Shown here: positions 6,206-13,852 of the stretch, one piece after another
How positions within the stretch are numbered: position 1 is the stretch's first letter
Layout of the letters: every line of letters starts with the position of its first letter
Origin: a virus
Reading direction: 5' to 3' (one strand)
DNA: 29,119 nt
IMG/VR virus record: IMGVR_UViG_3300037587_000130
Location: 1 to 29,119 of that record
Translations under genes and position numbers: made by a program
The notes under the pieces: generated by a model
The model's input: only the letters and a program-made list of their open reading frames with translations
What the model was told of the DNA's origin: nothing
The model's database searches: none

Positions 6206-8652
6206 GCCCCGAACGCCTGCGCCGCCGATCCGACCGGCTGGCCTTGGGCTTCCTGGTACTGGCGGGCGACTTCTGCAGCGCTGGTTAGATTGGCATGGAT
6301 ATGCCCGCCTTTGATAAATAGTCGCGGCTTACCGCCATCCAGGGCGACGACGTTATTAACCCGTCCGTTAGTCTTCGCAAGCGCTGGGTGCCAGTCGTAA
6401 CCGAGCCCCTGCATTAACTCGCGTCGTTTGTTGTGTGGTATCGCCCGACCCATCCGGAGCGAGTCGAGCAAACGTTCGACCGCCATGGACGAAACCCAGC
6501 CACCCGCGAAACCTGGGCGCCCCTGTTCGATCGCTTCCATGATTTCCTGTTCCACCCCGCCCATAGACGCCGTAACGGCTTCTTCGGTGCTGCTGGTAGT
6601 TGGGGCCCGGTGGCAAGCGCCGGCCGGGTTAAGTGCGTCCGGTATCGCATAGGTTGCTAGGTAGTTAGCCACAAGGGCGTAACCGGGAACGTTTCCAGCA
6701 TATTTGTTTTCACCCTTGAGCCAGTCGTATAAATTGGGGAAATAATTACCGCCCATTCCGTCGCGCTTAACGTCTTCGGCGGATTGCTGGGCGGTGTAGA
6801 AGATACAGAAACGACGGTCGTTACTGGTTTTCCGGACCGCGTCCTTATGATTGCTGTTAAGGATGAAATTAGCGAAATTGTCGCCCATTACCTGCGACGC
6901 TTGCATCGCTCGCATAGCTATCCGATCGTTCGTAATCATCGGCTTGAGTATTTCCAGAATCTCTTTTTTATGGTCTGGGACATAGATATCTTCAACCCCG
7001 ATAAACAGCTTACGGAACAACCACTCATTAAATTTTTCGGCTATTTCGCCCGCCGGCGGCATGTGGGTATAACGCGACCCGATTGCTGCAGCGACGCACC
7101 GGGTAAACAGTGTTTTACCGTTACCTTCGGTACCCTGTATTAGCGGGGTCCATTGAAACTTGTGGCCTTTATACTGGATGCAAGCGGCCATAAACGCCAC
7201 AAGGATAGCCCGGTCCCCTTCGACGGGTAACACCCGCCGCAGATGGTCCAGGAACGGTCCGACGTCGCCCGGCTGGCTGTTAACTTCAACGGGGATATAG
7301 GTATTAACCAGGACCCGACCTTCCTCCTCGATCAATGCACCGGACGCAATCGCCGGGCGGAAGCAGGAGCTATTGGCTATCGGGTATTGAATACCCTGGG
7401 ACTCGGTAAATGCTTCCCAGGCGTTTTTAGTCGTCTTACCGCTGGCGTTATCTTCGAGCTGGAACACGTACCCGCCGTAGGTCGCTTTAAACTGGTCCGG
7501 CTTCAATAGCGCGCCGTCGGGGGTGAATACTTTATGGGCGTCCTGGACGTAGACGCAACCCTTAAACAGTTCGACTTGTCCGTCGACGCTTAGGAATTGC
7601 CACCCTTCGCGACGTTTCGGTCCGTCCAGCATTACCCCGACCCGGTTAATGGGCGCGACTGGCACGCGGTCCGGCGGTCCGGCACTATAAAAACTGGTTT
7701 GTAGCGAGGCGGCCCGGGTAACCGTCATACCGATATAGCGCTTATGGGCGGTCCACTTATCGCGAACGAGCCCAGATAGCCACATTAGGCGCTCGATTCG
7801 TTCGCAGTTGTTACCCGTCCAGAATGCTAAATGCTGGGCGAGTGCTGCGTCGACCCGCGACGTATCGTATGGATTAACGCCCTGGTCGTCCGGGTAGGCT
7901 TCGCCGAAGTGAGTATCGTCATTATTCCATAACTGTTCGAACGTAATAGCAGCGCCGAACGCGCCTGCAGTGCTTCGGGTGGCTAGCGCTTTGGCGATAA
8001 GTTCTTCGTCAGTTTCTGGGGGTGTCGATCCTTCTACGTGGGTCGTCGTCCAGCCTTGCGATTGGGTCGTCGCGGTGTCGCGGTTAAGCCAAAAATTAAC
8101 AATGTGATCTAGTTGCGCCTGGTCCGCTGCGGCGCCGACATTGCCGACAATGTTAGTACCTGTTAACGCTACGAACCGCTTTTCGGTATACAGATCGAAC
8201 AGTCCAACGCTGTCGCCTGTCTCGGGATGTTTGGCTTTCTTCCTGCGGTGGTCTTTGGGGGTGGTGGGACTACCGGTTCCGATGATATGTAACCCGCTAC
8301 CAGACTGCGATACTTCAACCGCTGCGCCGTTAAATCGCGCCATTAACTCCAATGCCATCGGCGACCATTCCGCACTTGACAAAAGACAATCATCAATATC
8401 GAAAAAATAGAACGGGTCGTTTTCGGTAAAAACGAAGCCCACACCGTAATCGGGACCGAACATTGTAGCGACGTTTATAGCGGTAACGTGGTCGATCCAG
8501 ATGCTCGAGTCGTGGGCGTCTTTTCTTGCCCCTGAAATATCGCACGGGTATTTATCCGTTTTACCTGGAACCCCTGGTCGGGGTGAAAGCTGATAAATAC
8601 AAAACTGGTTATACGCTGCCATAGGGGCCAGCGCGTCCGGTAACTGCTGCAT
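6202..8652 (-). CDS. Primase-polymerase / SF3-type helicase
   Basis: This encodes 816 residues. The frame continues upstream, but the ATG at 8652 follows GGAG and lies 2 bases after the previous stop. The N-terminal half looks like an archaeo-eukaryotic primase/bifunctional primase-polymerase domain: FFDIDDC (Asp 85, 87, 88), then SGSGLHIIGTG and the late YTEKRFVALTG. The C-terminal half is a superfamily-3 / D5-like helicase with Walker A GTEGNGKT (507-514), Walker B-like KLFIGVEDI, and a polar-sensor and arginine region NSNHKDAVRKTSNDRR. It should prime and unwind phage DNA for the polymerase encoded at 18135-20291. A tail of about 100 residues after the ATPase may bind DNA or partners. A frame in the same DNA starting at 8868 is only an extension without a ribosome site. 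Confidence 0.9.
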   Translation of the reverse strand: MQQLPDALAPMAAYNQFCIYQLSPRPGVPGKTDKYPCDISGARKDAHDSSIWIDHVTAINVATMFGPDYGVGFVFTENDPFYFFDIDDCLLSSAEWSPMALELMARFNGAAVEVSQSGSGLHIIGTGSPTTPKDHRRKKAKHPETGDSVGLFDLYTEKRFVALTGTNIVGNVGAAADQAQLDHIVNFWLNRDTATTQSQGWTTTHVEGSTPPETDEELIAKALATRSTAGAFGAAITFEQLWNNDDTHFGEAYPDDQGVNPYDTSRVDAALAQHLAFWTGNNCERIERLMWLSGLVRDKWTAHKRYIGMTVTRAASLQTSFYSAGPPDRVPVAPINRVGVMLDGPKRREGWQFLSVDGQVELFKGCVYVQDAHKVFTPDGALLKPDQFKATYGGYVFQLEDNASGKTTKNAWEAFTESQGIQYPIANSSCFRPAIASGALIEEEGRVLVNTYIPVEVNSQPGDVGPFLDHLRRVLPVEGDRAILVAFMAACIQYKGHKFQWTPLIQGTEGNGKTLFTRCVAAAIGSRYTHMPPAGEIAEKFNEWLFRKLFIGVEDIYVPDHKKEILEILKPMITNDRIAMRAMQASQVMGDNFANFILNSNHKDAVRKTSNDRRFCIFYTAQQSAEDVKRDGMGGNYFPNLYDWLKGENKYAGNVPGYALVANYLATYAIPDALNPAGACHRAPTTSSTEEAVTASMGGVEQEIMEAIEQGRPGFAGGWVSSMAVERLLDSLRMGRAIPHNKRRELMQGLGYDWHPALAKTNGRVNNVVALDGGKPRLFIKGGHIHANLTSAAEVARQYQEAQGQPVGSAAQAFGA

Positions 8653-8654
8653 AC

Positions 8655-9422
8655 TTACACTCCGTTCGTTTTGACTGCGACCCGTTGGTCGATATCTCTT
8701 TTCACGACGGTTTCTTTTACGGGAACGCGGCGGAGTAATGCTTTGTCCGTTGGAACAATACCATCTGGATAGTAACGGGGCGCACGAAGGACACGGTAAT
8801 ATGCGTTTCGAAGGTGTGTTGCAACCAATCGACCCCGGGCGCCATGCTTCGCCCGTCGGGCAGTACACTTCGGGATATTAAGACAACCTTTTTTAACGAA
8901 CGTCGGGCGGTTTTCTTTTTCTAGAGTAATAATCCCGCGGTCTAACGCGTCTAAAAATAAAGTGATTGTTCGCTGGTGATGCTGCGCGGCTTCGTCGGTG
9001 ACACCCTTTACAGGGTCTATCAGTAAACCGTTTTGAGTTTTTTTGATGGTTAGAAGTTTCCCAATTTCCCAACTGTCACTATTTGAAAACTCAAGACATA
9101 CGGTAATAGTGACATCGTCTGTAGGTGTTACGTAGTACCTAAATTTAGGGCTCCAACTGAAGCATAAAGGTAATGGTGGAGGTATCAAGTCTATGGTATG
9201 CGAATACCCAGCATCTAACCGGCGCAGTTCGGTTTCAGCGATTTTTATAAATAGCGGGTTTTTATGTAGCATGTCCGCTTGGTAAAAAATCCCCTCTTTA
9301 GTGTTACCCCCTAATGTTGTAGGGCGGTGTTCAGCGAGGGCGCACCCCAGTTCTACCAGTTCTTTAAGCGACTTAAACCCGCTTCCATATTGGTTTACTA
9401 TTTCAGTTATTGCTAGTTTCAT
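8655..9422 (-). CDS. Hypothetical protein, 255 aa
   Basis: I do not recognise this protein. The ATG at 9422 follows AAGGGG, 12 bases after the regulator gene's stop, and the gene ends 2 bases before the primase start, so it is firmly in that operon. The N-terminal 100 residues are mixed, ending in beta-like segments (CFSWSPKFRYYV and DVTITVCLEFS). The C-terminal 70 residues are strongly basic (CTARRAKHGARGRLVATHLR and RRVPVKETVVKRD), which suggests nucleic-acid contact. Its codons look richer in A and T than the flanking genes. It could be a late insertion into the operon, but the phage start and stop spacing is intact. Confidence 0.7.
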   Translation of the reverse strand: MKLAITEIVNQYGSGFKSLKELVELGCALAEHRPTTLGGNTKEGIFYQADMLHKNPLFIKIAETELRRLDAGYSHTIDLIPPPLPLCFSWSPKFRYYVTPTDDVTITVCLEFSNSDSWEIGKLLTIKKTQNGLLIDPVKGVTDEAAQHHQRTITLFLDALDRGIITLEKENRPTFVKKGCLNIPKCTARRAKHGARGRLVATHLRNAYYRVLRAPRYYPDGIVPTDKALLRRVPVKETVVKRDIDQRVAVKTNGV

Positions 9423-9434
9423 AAGTCGAACCCC

Positions 9435-9932
9435 TTACCAGTTGGCTAATGCTTCCTGCTTCAATGCTTCGGGGGCGTTCAGCGCTCGCTTATCGCCGCA
9501 CGCTATACCCTGTAAGACAATTTCGGGAATCTTCTGTTTAATGGCCTCGCCCATTACGGCCCGTTTTAAATTACTCATTGTGCCGAAATATTTAGTAACC
9601 AGACCGAATGACACGCCCGCAGCTTCGGCGATACCGTCCCGCGTTATTTTCGTGTAACCCGTGGTTTTAGCCTGATTGACGGCAACCGCGAGGATATGTT
9701 CCTTACGCAGTGCTGCCGGTACCCGGGACTTACTAACCGGTGCGATCGGCTGGACCAGGTTTTCCGCGCGGAGCTGTTCTTGCAGGTCCCCGAACGTGCA
9801 ACCCATAACATGCGGGAAGGACCCGTCCGCGATCCCGGCCCGGGCGCAAAGTTCGCTACGGGACAGGTTGATAAGCCCGGACTTCCGGACCATGTCGCGC
9901 GCTACTTTCATTACGTGCGTTTTATCTTGCAT
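9435..9932 (-). CDS. Tandem TetR-like helix-turn-helix regulator
   Basis: This encodes 165 residues from an ATG at 9932 with AGGTG upstream. The protein contains two copies of the same plan: residues about 5-52 (VARDMVRKSGLINLSRSELC, ARAGIADGSFPHVMG) and about 78-133 (HILAVAVNQAKTTGYTKIT, IAEAAGVSFGLVTKYFG). The second matches the TetR N-terminal HTH pattern well (small residues at the turn, YFG after the recognition helix); the first is a degenerate copy. There is no room for a TetR ligand domain, so this may bind DNA as a built-in dimer. It has its own promoter and a roughly 90-base structured leader. It is a candidate for the factor that reads the palindromic promoters. Confidence 0.78.
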   Translation of the reverse strand: MQDKTHVMKVARDMVRKSGLINLSRSELCARAGIADGSFPHVMGCTFGDLQEQLRAENLVQPIAPVSKSRVPAALRKEHILAVAVNQAKTTGYTKITRDGIAEAAGVSFGLVTKYFGTMSNLKRAVMGEAIKQKIPEIVLQGIACGDKRALNAPEALKQEALANW

Positions 9933-9961
9933 TGCGGTTACACCTGTTAATTAGTTATGGG

Positions 9962-10020
9962 GGTGGTGGTCGGCTCCGTCTGTTACGTTCCCCGACCCTT
10001 TCGTCGCTGGTCGCACCACC
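9962..10020 (-). promoter_or_regulatory. Nested hairpin in the leader of the regulator mRNA
   Basis: The promoter at 10031-10059 predicts a transcript start near 10024, leaving about 90 untranslated bases before the regulator ATG at 9932. Within it, GGTGGT (9962-9967) pairs with ACCACC (10015-10020), and directly inside, GGTCGG (9968-9973) pairs with CCGACC (9992-9997), written on the plus strand. No T run follows, so it does not look like a terminator. It could stabilise the leader, bind the regulator product, or gate translation. Pairing was found by eye, with no energy computed. Confidence 0.4.
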
Positions 10021-10030
10021 TTTAAAACGG

Positions 10031-10059
10031 ATACTACGGGTTAATGGCGGGGTCGTCAA
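10031..10059 (-). promoter_or_regulatory. Leftward promoter for the regulator-primase operon
   Basis: TTGACG (10054-10059), a 17-base spacer and TAGTAT (10031-10036) on the minus strand. The spacer CCGCCATTAACCCG partly keeps the CGTCATTA-n2-GCG core of the other leftward promoters. The -35 and most of the spacer lie inside the last codons of the gene at 10034-10270, so coding and promoter functions overlap here. Confidence 0.7.
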
Positions 10060-10270
10060 CAGTGCGTAGACCATGAGTCGACAAGGTAAAAACAAACGTG
10101 CTGTAAACGATCCGATCGGTCATATCCCCGTAGATAACCATTTGGCGGGTCGTCTTCAACGGCTCCCCCATCATCGCGACGACCTGGTCCAATGATTCGA
10201 ACCCGGAATCCGTCGACGGTCCGGTCGTTTTCTTCGTGCGGTTTTTAAACGGTGTTGCGTAGATGGTCAT
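10034..10270 (-). CDS. Hypothetical protein, 78 aa
   Basis: I do not recognise this protein. The ATG at 10270 overlaps the nuclease stop as ATGA. It has a Lys/Thr-rich N-terminus (KNRTKKTTGPST), a short helix (ESLDQVVAMMGEP) and a beta-rich C-terminal half (QMVIYGDMTDRIVYSTFVFT). The last codons contain the promoter of the next transcription unit. It is the end of the helicase-nuclease operon. Confidence 0.68.
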   Translation of the reverse strand: MTIYATPFKNRTKKTTGPSTDSGFESLDQVVAMMGEPLKTTRQMVIYGDMTDRIVYSTFVFTLSTHGLRTVDDPAINP

Positions 10271-10749
10271 AACGTCCCCTCCCCAATTACGAACGACGCG
10301 TCCCCGCCCAGGGCTGCGACCAGTTCTAAAAATTTAAGTTGTGCGAGTTCGTGTTCGTCGCCGCGATATTGCCAGCCGCCCGGCTTACACTCCCGCGCCA
10401 CGAATAGGCCCAACGTTTGCCCGATATGCCCCGGACCGATAACCACGGGGCGAATTCCGATCAGGTCCGCAGACTTGATTATCTTGTTTTGTTGGTGTGA
10501 ATCGTTGCAGAGCCCCCAACGCGTACCAGGCGTCGGCGGGTGCCGTTCGCTATACGCCCCGACGTTGTTACGCCATAGCCGCCCACCCTTCCGGCTCGCT
10601 TCCAGCCGTACGTTATTCTGGACCGCCGCTTCGCTAAGGGCGTCGATACTCTGCGCCGGTTCCGTGGATATGGTGCCGAACTCTCGCCGCAGTTCGTCCA
10701 GGGCTGCGTAGGGTATGCCGTGTTTGATTGCCCACTGGGTAAGGTTCAT
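10267..10749 (-). CDS. VRR-NUC family nuclease
   Basis: This encodes 160 residues. The frame opens further upstream, but the ATG at 10749 overlaps the stop of the small gene before it as ATGA, which is preferred over a TTG at 10818. The core fits the VRR-NUC group of PD-(D/E)XK nucleases: SEAAVQNNVRLEASRKGG with E40, SADLIGIRPVVI with D95, FVARECK with E120 and K122, and the closing helix QLKFLELVAALGGDASFV. In phages these enzymes usually sit beside a helicase and primase, as here, and may resolve or trim branched or recombining DNA. All expected catalytic residues are visible. Confidence 0.86.
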   Translation of the reverse strand: MNLTQWAIKHGIPYAALDELRREFGTISTEPAQSIDALSEAAVQNNVRLEASRKGGRLWRNNVGAYSERHPPTPGTRWGLCNDSHQQNKIIKSADLIGIRPVVIGPGHIGQTLGLFVARECKPGGWQYRGDEHELAQLKFLELVAALGGDASFVIGEGTL

Positions 10750-10898
10750 GGCTTCGGCGTCCTGGTTGTTACCGTTTCCGTCGTGCCATCCGAATAATGG
10801 AAGGTCCATTCCTTGCAAACATACCCATACGAAACCGCGCCGATATAGGTACCTTCGGCCTCGATATATTCTTCCCGAACGAGGTATCTATCCGGCAT
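10746..10898 (-). CDS. Small protein upstream of the nuclease, 50 aa
   Basis: This short gene sits in the apparent gap between 10749 and 10900. The ATG at 10898 is preceded by AAAGGGAG, one of the best ribosome sites in the operon. The product begins MPDRYLVREEYIEAEGTYIG and ends TVTTRTPKP. Its stop overlaps the nuclease ATG as ATGA, which defines the nuclease start. It is beta-rich by appearance, with one cysteine, and of unknown function. Its reality rests on the ribosome site and the coupled junction. Confidence 0.66.
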   Translation of the reverse strand: MPDRYLVREEYIEAEGTYIGAVSYGYVCKEWTFHYSDGTTETVTTRTPKP

Positions 10899-10899
10899 G

Positions 10900-11091
10900 T
10901 TACGAACTCCCTTTTAGTGCATTAAACAATGCCTGCGCGTGTACCGCCGCTGTGTATTCGCGTTCGATCTGAGTTGCAGCCGCTTCCAGCGCCATTTTAG
11001 CCGCCATCGGGTCCGAACTTTGTTTCCGGGCCATGCTGATAAGTACCTTAGCGGCTTCTAAAATCTGGTCGGTATCGTATTCTTTAGACAT
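10900..11091 (-). CDS. Small helical protein, 63 aa
   Basis: I do not recognise this protein. It starts at ATG 11091, within the last codons of the helicase gene (8-base overlap), with GGAG upstream. It is almost entirely helical and alanine-rich (ILEAAKVLISMARKQ and MALEAAATQIEREYTAAVHA), suggesting a small helical bundle or coiled-coil partner. Tight coupling to the helicase hints at a helicase accessory, but nothing in the sequence proves it. Confidence 0.7.
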   Translation of the reverse strand: MSKEYDTDQILEAAKVLISMARKQSSDPMAAKMALEAAATQIEREYTAAVHAQALFNALKGSS

Positions 11092-13852
11092 TTGCTAGTT
11101 CTCCCAATTTAAAATTAACCCGTTCCGCCAGCGCCAGGGCGTCGGCAGCTTTCAAAGTTTGAGCGGTCATAAAGTCCAGCCCGAACGCGAAGAAAAAACG
11201 GCGGTAAATTTCGCTATCGTCCTGACCGGCGGCCCGGTGATAACCGCCCCACCACGACATAGACGCCCGTAACGCTTCCTGGGCTTCCTGGCGTTCCCGG
11301 TGGCGCTTGAGTTCCGCCCGTTGGCCGATAATCGGCATGTATTTGCCTTGTACTTCGGCGAGCTTTTCCGCTTCGGTCATATCCACAGCGGCAATAGCGC
11401 CCCGAAGTATCGCCAGCGCTTCGTCGGACAGCTCGATTAAATCACCATCCACCTGTTCCGGCAGTGATCGGCCGCCCGGCGGCGTAACGTAGCCGCATTC
11501 TGGGCAAGCTTTATAAACGCGCTCGTAGACAAACTGACAAATCGGATCGGGGTTGAGGCACGTACGGACTGGGATAACGTCCGACGGCGCCGAACTGCTA
11601 CGACGCTCCCGACGGTCGAGCGACCATTCGCGGTACGCGTCTGGTAGCCCGTGGCGTTCCACGTTACCCACATGGTCGATAATGATAGCGGCCGGTTTCG
11701 AGCTGGCGGCAATATGCGCCCGGCGTTCTTCGTCGGTTATTGTGTCCCATATCGGGTATAGCGCCCCGTCGATCATAAGGCGAAGCGCCCGTCCGAACTG
11801 CTGGACGAACAACGCGAAGGACTGGGTAGGTCGGGCCATGCTAACGACTTCGATAGCGGGAAGGTCGAACCCTTCGCCGAATAGGTCCACGTTAACGAGC
11901 TGCAGCAATTCGCGACGTTTGAACCGGGCCAGGATAGCGATACGGTCCGCGTCGGGTGTTTTGGCGCTAACGACTTCGGCCGGTACTCCTGCGGCGTTAA
12001 ATTGCGCGGCGATATCGGTAGCGGTTTCGACGTCCGTAGCGAACGTTACGCCCAGCTTACCCGGTGCGATTCGTAAATAATGCCCGACAACGTCGCCGAT
12101 GATATGTGATTTTTTAGCGGCGGTTTTCAACTGCGCTCTGGACCAATCGCCCGACGCCCCGGCTTTTTGGTCGTCGATAATCAGGTCCGACGGTGGCGCG
12201 AATATCCGGTAATCGGTTAAGTAGCCCATATCGATAAGTTCGCGCATACCGGGACCCTGGACCATAACGTCGAACAATCCGTCCGCGTGGCGCCCCAGGC
12301 CTTTACCGTCCGCCCGGGTGGGGGTGGCAGTAACGCCCAGGCCTTTAGCGTTGGGGAACATCGCCGCAGCGGTACCCCATTTATTTTCTTTTAATACGTG
12401 GTGACAGTTATGAACGACCACGCCTTCCGCTACATAGGTGTGCAACCCTTCAACTTCGATATTGTAGACAAAACCGTCGAACTGATTTTTTCCGGATCGC
12501 TCAATATCTGCGCGTTTGAGAATCGAAACACTACCCACCCTTTGCCAGTCAAAAACGCGTCCTTCCTGGCGTCCTGGGCCTGGCGCTCTAAACTGCAATG
12601 ACTGGTCCCGTCGGCTTCGATTGCTATTTTTAACAACTCGTTCCCGCAGTCTATTTTGTAATGATTCGGCATTCCGTTCGCCCCGCGATATGCACCCGTC
12701 CGTACTATCGTCTGGAGACTGAAACCGTGAATTGTGAATATCTCCGATAACATCTTTTCCGCTTCTGTCGCCGGTCGACCGTTGCCCCCTCGAATCTTCG
12801 GCGAATGACCTATCCGCTTCAACGTCGCCGACATTTTCGCGCGAATGTCTGCTTGATGCATTGGGTTGTTTTTCGTCATTCGTTCCGACGCATATTTCCG
12901 GTTCGTTTCCACCATTGTTTCGGATGATCGTTTCGCTTTGTATGCCTTCGAACATTCCAGGCTGCAATAGGCGCGCCCCGTCTTCTGGTATTGCACTTTT
13001 CGATGCACTGACATATTCGCCAGATTCCCACACGTCGTACAACTCACAATCGGCAGGGGTTGTTTTTTCCTCGGTGGTCGATTCTGTTCCCGGTGTGCAT
13101 TGCCGCATGTTTTCGAACAAAATATCCTCCCTGTTTTCCGCCACCGATACCGCTGCGACTCCCCGGTTTTGAATATCGAAATTTTGCAAAACGTACACGC
13201 TATCGGATTCGGTAATATTTCCCGCATTAACCCACCCTCTATCTGTCCAAATTGGATGCCCTTTTGTACAGTTTAACACATGGTGTCCGGCTTGAATACT
13301 AACCAATTCGGTAGGTGTTGGATTTTTAAATAATCGTTCTACTCGCCGCTTTTCGAACCCTCCTGTTTTTTCATTAAATGCGGTTACATAGTCGCCTACA
13401 TTGATAGTCTCGATAGGGTGACCGTCTACTAACGTACCAGCGGGGAAACATTCGTCTTGAACCCACAGGGTTACCGACTGCAACCAACCGTTTAAGTCGT
13501 CCCCGCGACGGACCAGGGTATCGACGCCGGCAACGGCGCACGATGCCGACGGATCGTAATAGCTATTCCCCACTTCCACCATGTGAAGGTTAACGCACAA
13601 CTTAACGACGTTTTTAGGGCCTATAATTCTATGTCGGACACCTTCACGCGCTAAAGCTATTGAAATTTGAGAAACTAACTCTTGCCGATGGGCGATTACA
13701 CACACTGGACCGTTATGTCGGTGGACAATATTAGCCAGCAATATAGTTTTACCGGCGCCGGTGGGTAACACGGCCGCTATGTTGCTATTCGCGATATTCC
13801 ACTCGTTATATATGTCGGTTTCGGCTTGCTGCTGGTATGGGCGAAGTTTCAT
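11084..13852 (-). CDS. SF2 DEAD/DEAH-type helicase interrupted by an intein
   Basis: The precursor has 922 residues; after removal of a 348-residue intein (135-482) the mature helicase would have 574. Motif I PTGAGKT is at 30-36, motif Ia-like AHRQELVSQ follows, and motif II is DECHH, split by the intein between DE (133-134) and C483-HH. Motif III-like VTATPTR lies near 507, and the motif VI region QQFGRALR is in the second RecA domain. CPECG late in the protein may be a zinc site. The unspliced protein would have a broken ATPase site. It probably acts in replication or recombination with the primase and VRR-NUC nuclease downstream. The ATG at 13852 has only a weak ribosome site. It is transcribed from 13894-13922. 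Confidence 0.92.
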   Translation of the reverse strand: MKLRPYQQQAETDIYNEWNIANSNIAAVLPTGAGKTILLANIVHRHNGPVCVIAHRQELVSQISIALAREGVRHRIIGPKNVVKLCVNLHMVEVGNSYYDPSASCAVAGVDTLVRRGDDLNGWLQSVTLWVQDECFPAGTLVDGHPIETINVGDYVTAFNEKTGGFEKRRVERLFKNPTPTELVSIQAGHHVLNCTKGHPIWTDRGWVNAGNITESDSVYVLQNFDIQNRGVAAVSVAENREDILFENMRQCTPGTESTTEEKTTPADCELYDVWESGEYVSASKSAIPEDGARLLQPGMFEGIQSETIIRNNGGNEPEICVGTNDEKQPNASSRHSRENVGDVEADRSFAEDSRGQRSTGDRSGKDVIGDIHNSRFQSPDDSTDGCISRGERNAESLQNRLRERVVKNSNRSRRDQSLQFRAPGPGRQEGRVFDWQRVGSVSILKRADIERSGKNQFDGFVYNIEVEGLHTYVAEGVVVHNCHHVLKENKWGTAAAMFPNAKGLGVTATPTRADGKGLGRHADGLFDVMVQGPGMRELIDMGYLTDYRIFAPPSDLIIDDQKAGASGDWSRAQLKTAAKKSHIIGDVVGHYLRIAPGKLGVTFATDVETATDIAAQFNAAGVPAEVVSAKTPDADRIAILARFKRRELLQLVNVDLFGEGFDLPAIEVVSMARPTQSFALFVQQFGRALRLMIDGALYPIWDTITDEERRAHIAASSKPAAIIIDHVGNVERHGLPDAYREWSLDRRERRSSSAPSDVIPVRTCLNPDPICQFVYERVYKACPECGYVTPPGGRSLPEQVDGDLIELSDEALAILRGAIAAVDMTEAEKLAEVQGKYMPIIGQRAELKRHRERQEAQEALRASMSWWGGYHRAAGQDDSEIYRRFFFAFGLDFMTAQTLKAADALALAERVNFKLGELANV
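12407..13450 (-). mobile_element. Intein coding segment (Hint domain) inside helicase motif II
   Basis: The intein runs from Cys135 of the precursor (codon 13448-13450) to Asn482 (12407-12409), and Cys483 is the +1 nucleophile. Block A is CFPAGTLVDG, block B contains LNCTKGHPIW (Thr196, His199), block F is FVYNIEVEGLHTYVAEG and block G is VVVHN before C. All residues needed for standard class 1 splicing are present. Between residues about 222 and 455 the intein frame is polar and low in hydrophobics (SRENVGDVEADRSFAEDSRG is typical). It shows no LAGLIDADG or HNH motif. The same DNA encodes an endonuclease in another frame (12430-13227). The insertion point, in a conserved ATPase motif, is typical for inteins. 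Confidence 0.93.
12430..13227 (-). CDS. Homing-type endonuclease (Vsr-like/EDxHD) nested out of frame in the intein
   Basis: This encodes 265 residues on the same strand as the helicase, in the +1 frame, wholly inside the intein DNA. ATG 13227 follows AGAGGGTGGG, with GAGG 8 bases upstream. It has two zinc fingers (C11-x2-C14...C37-x3-C41 and C63-x2-C66...C88-x3-C92), then a NUMOD3-like NPMHQADIRAKMSATLKRIG (121-140). The nuclease core has E155/E157, D193 in YKIDCGNELLKIAIEADG, then H210, D219, D223 and GWVVFRF. This matches Vsr-like endonucleases of the EDxHD/DUF559 type, used by homing enzymes linked to split inteins and introns. It should cut intein-free helicase alleles and spread the intein. 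It starts just after block B and ends in block F. A frameshift fusion product cannot be excluded. Confidence 0.88.
   Translation of the reverse strand: MREILPNPIACTFCKISIFKTGESQRYRWRKTGRIFCSKTCGNAHREQNRPPRKKQPLPIVSCTTCGNLANMSVHRKVQYQKTGRAYCSLECSKAYKAKRSSETMVETNRKYASERMTKNNPMHQADIRAKMSATLKRIGHSPKIRGGNGRPATEAEKMLSEIFTIHGFSLQTIVRTGAYRGANGMPNHYKIDCGNELLKIAIEADGTSHCSLERQAQDARKDAFLTGKGWVVFRFSNAQILSDPEKISSTVLSTISKLKGCTPM

Noticed and set aside
8653-8868. N-terminal extension of the primase-helicase to 8868
   Set aside because: The extra 72 residues overlap the upstream gene in another frame, are Arg/Ser/Pro-rich, and lack a ribosome site. The ATG at 8652 has GGAG and follows the upstream stop by 2 bases.
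9670-9695. TTGACGG inside the regulator gene as a further promoter
   Set aside because: There is no acceptable -10 box at 16-18 bases, and the spacer lacks the shared core.
12861-13172. Rightward 103-codon frame antisense to the intein/endonuclease DNA
   Set aside because: It has no ribosome site or recognisable motif. Two leftward frames already explain this DNA, so a third coding frame is unlikely.
12430-13450. Reading the intein region as a frameshifted, degenerate in-frame homing endonuclease
   Set aside because: The +1 frame has its own ATG, ribosome site, N-terminal zinc fingers and stop, and the intein frame stays open to its C-terminal splice residues. A recent frameshift would not leave both frames complete. 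A remaining possibility is ribosomal frameshifting, which sequence alone cannot exclude.
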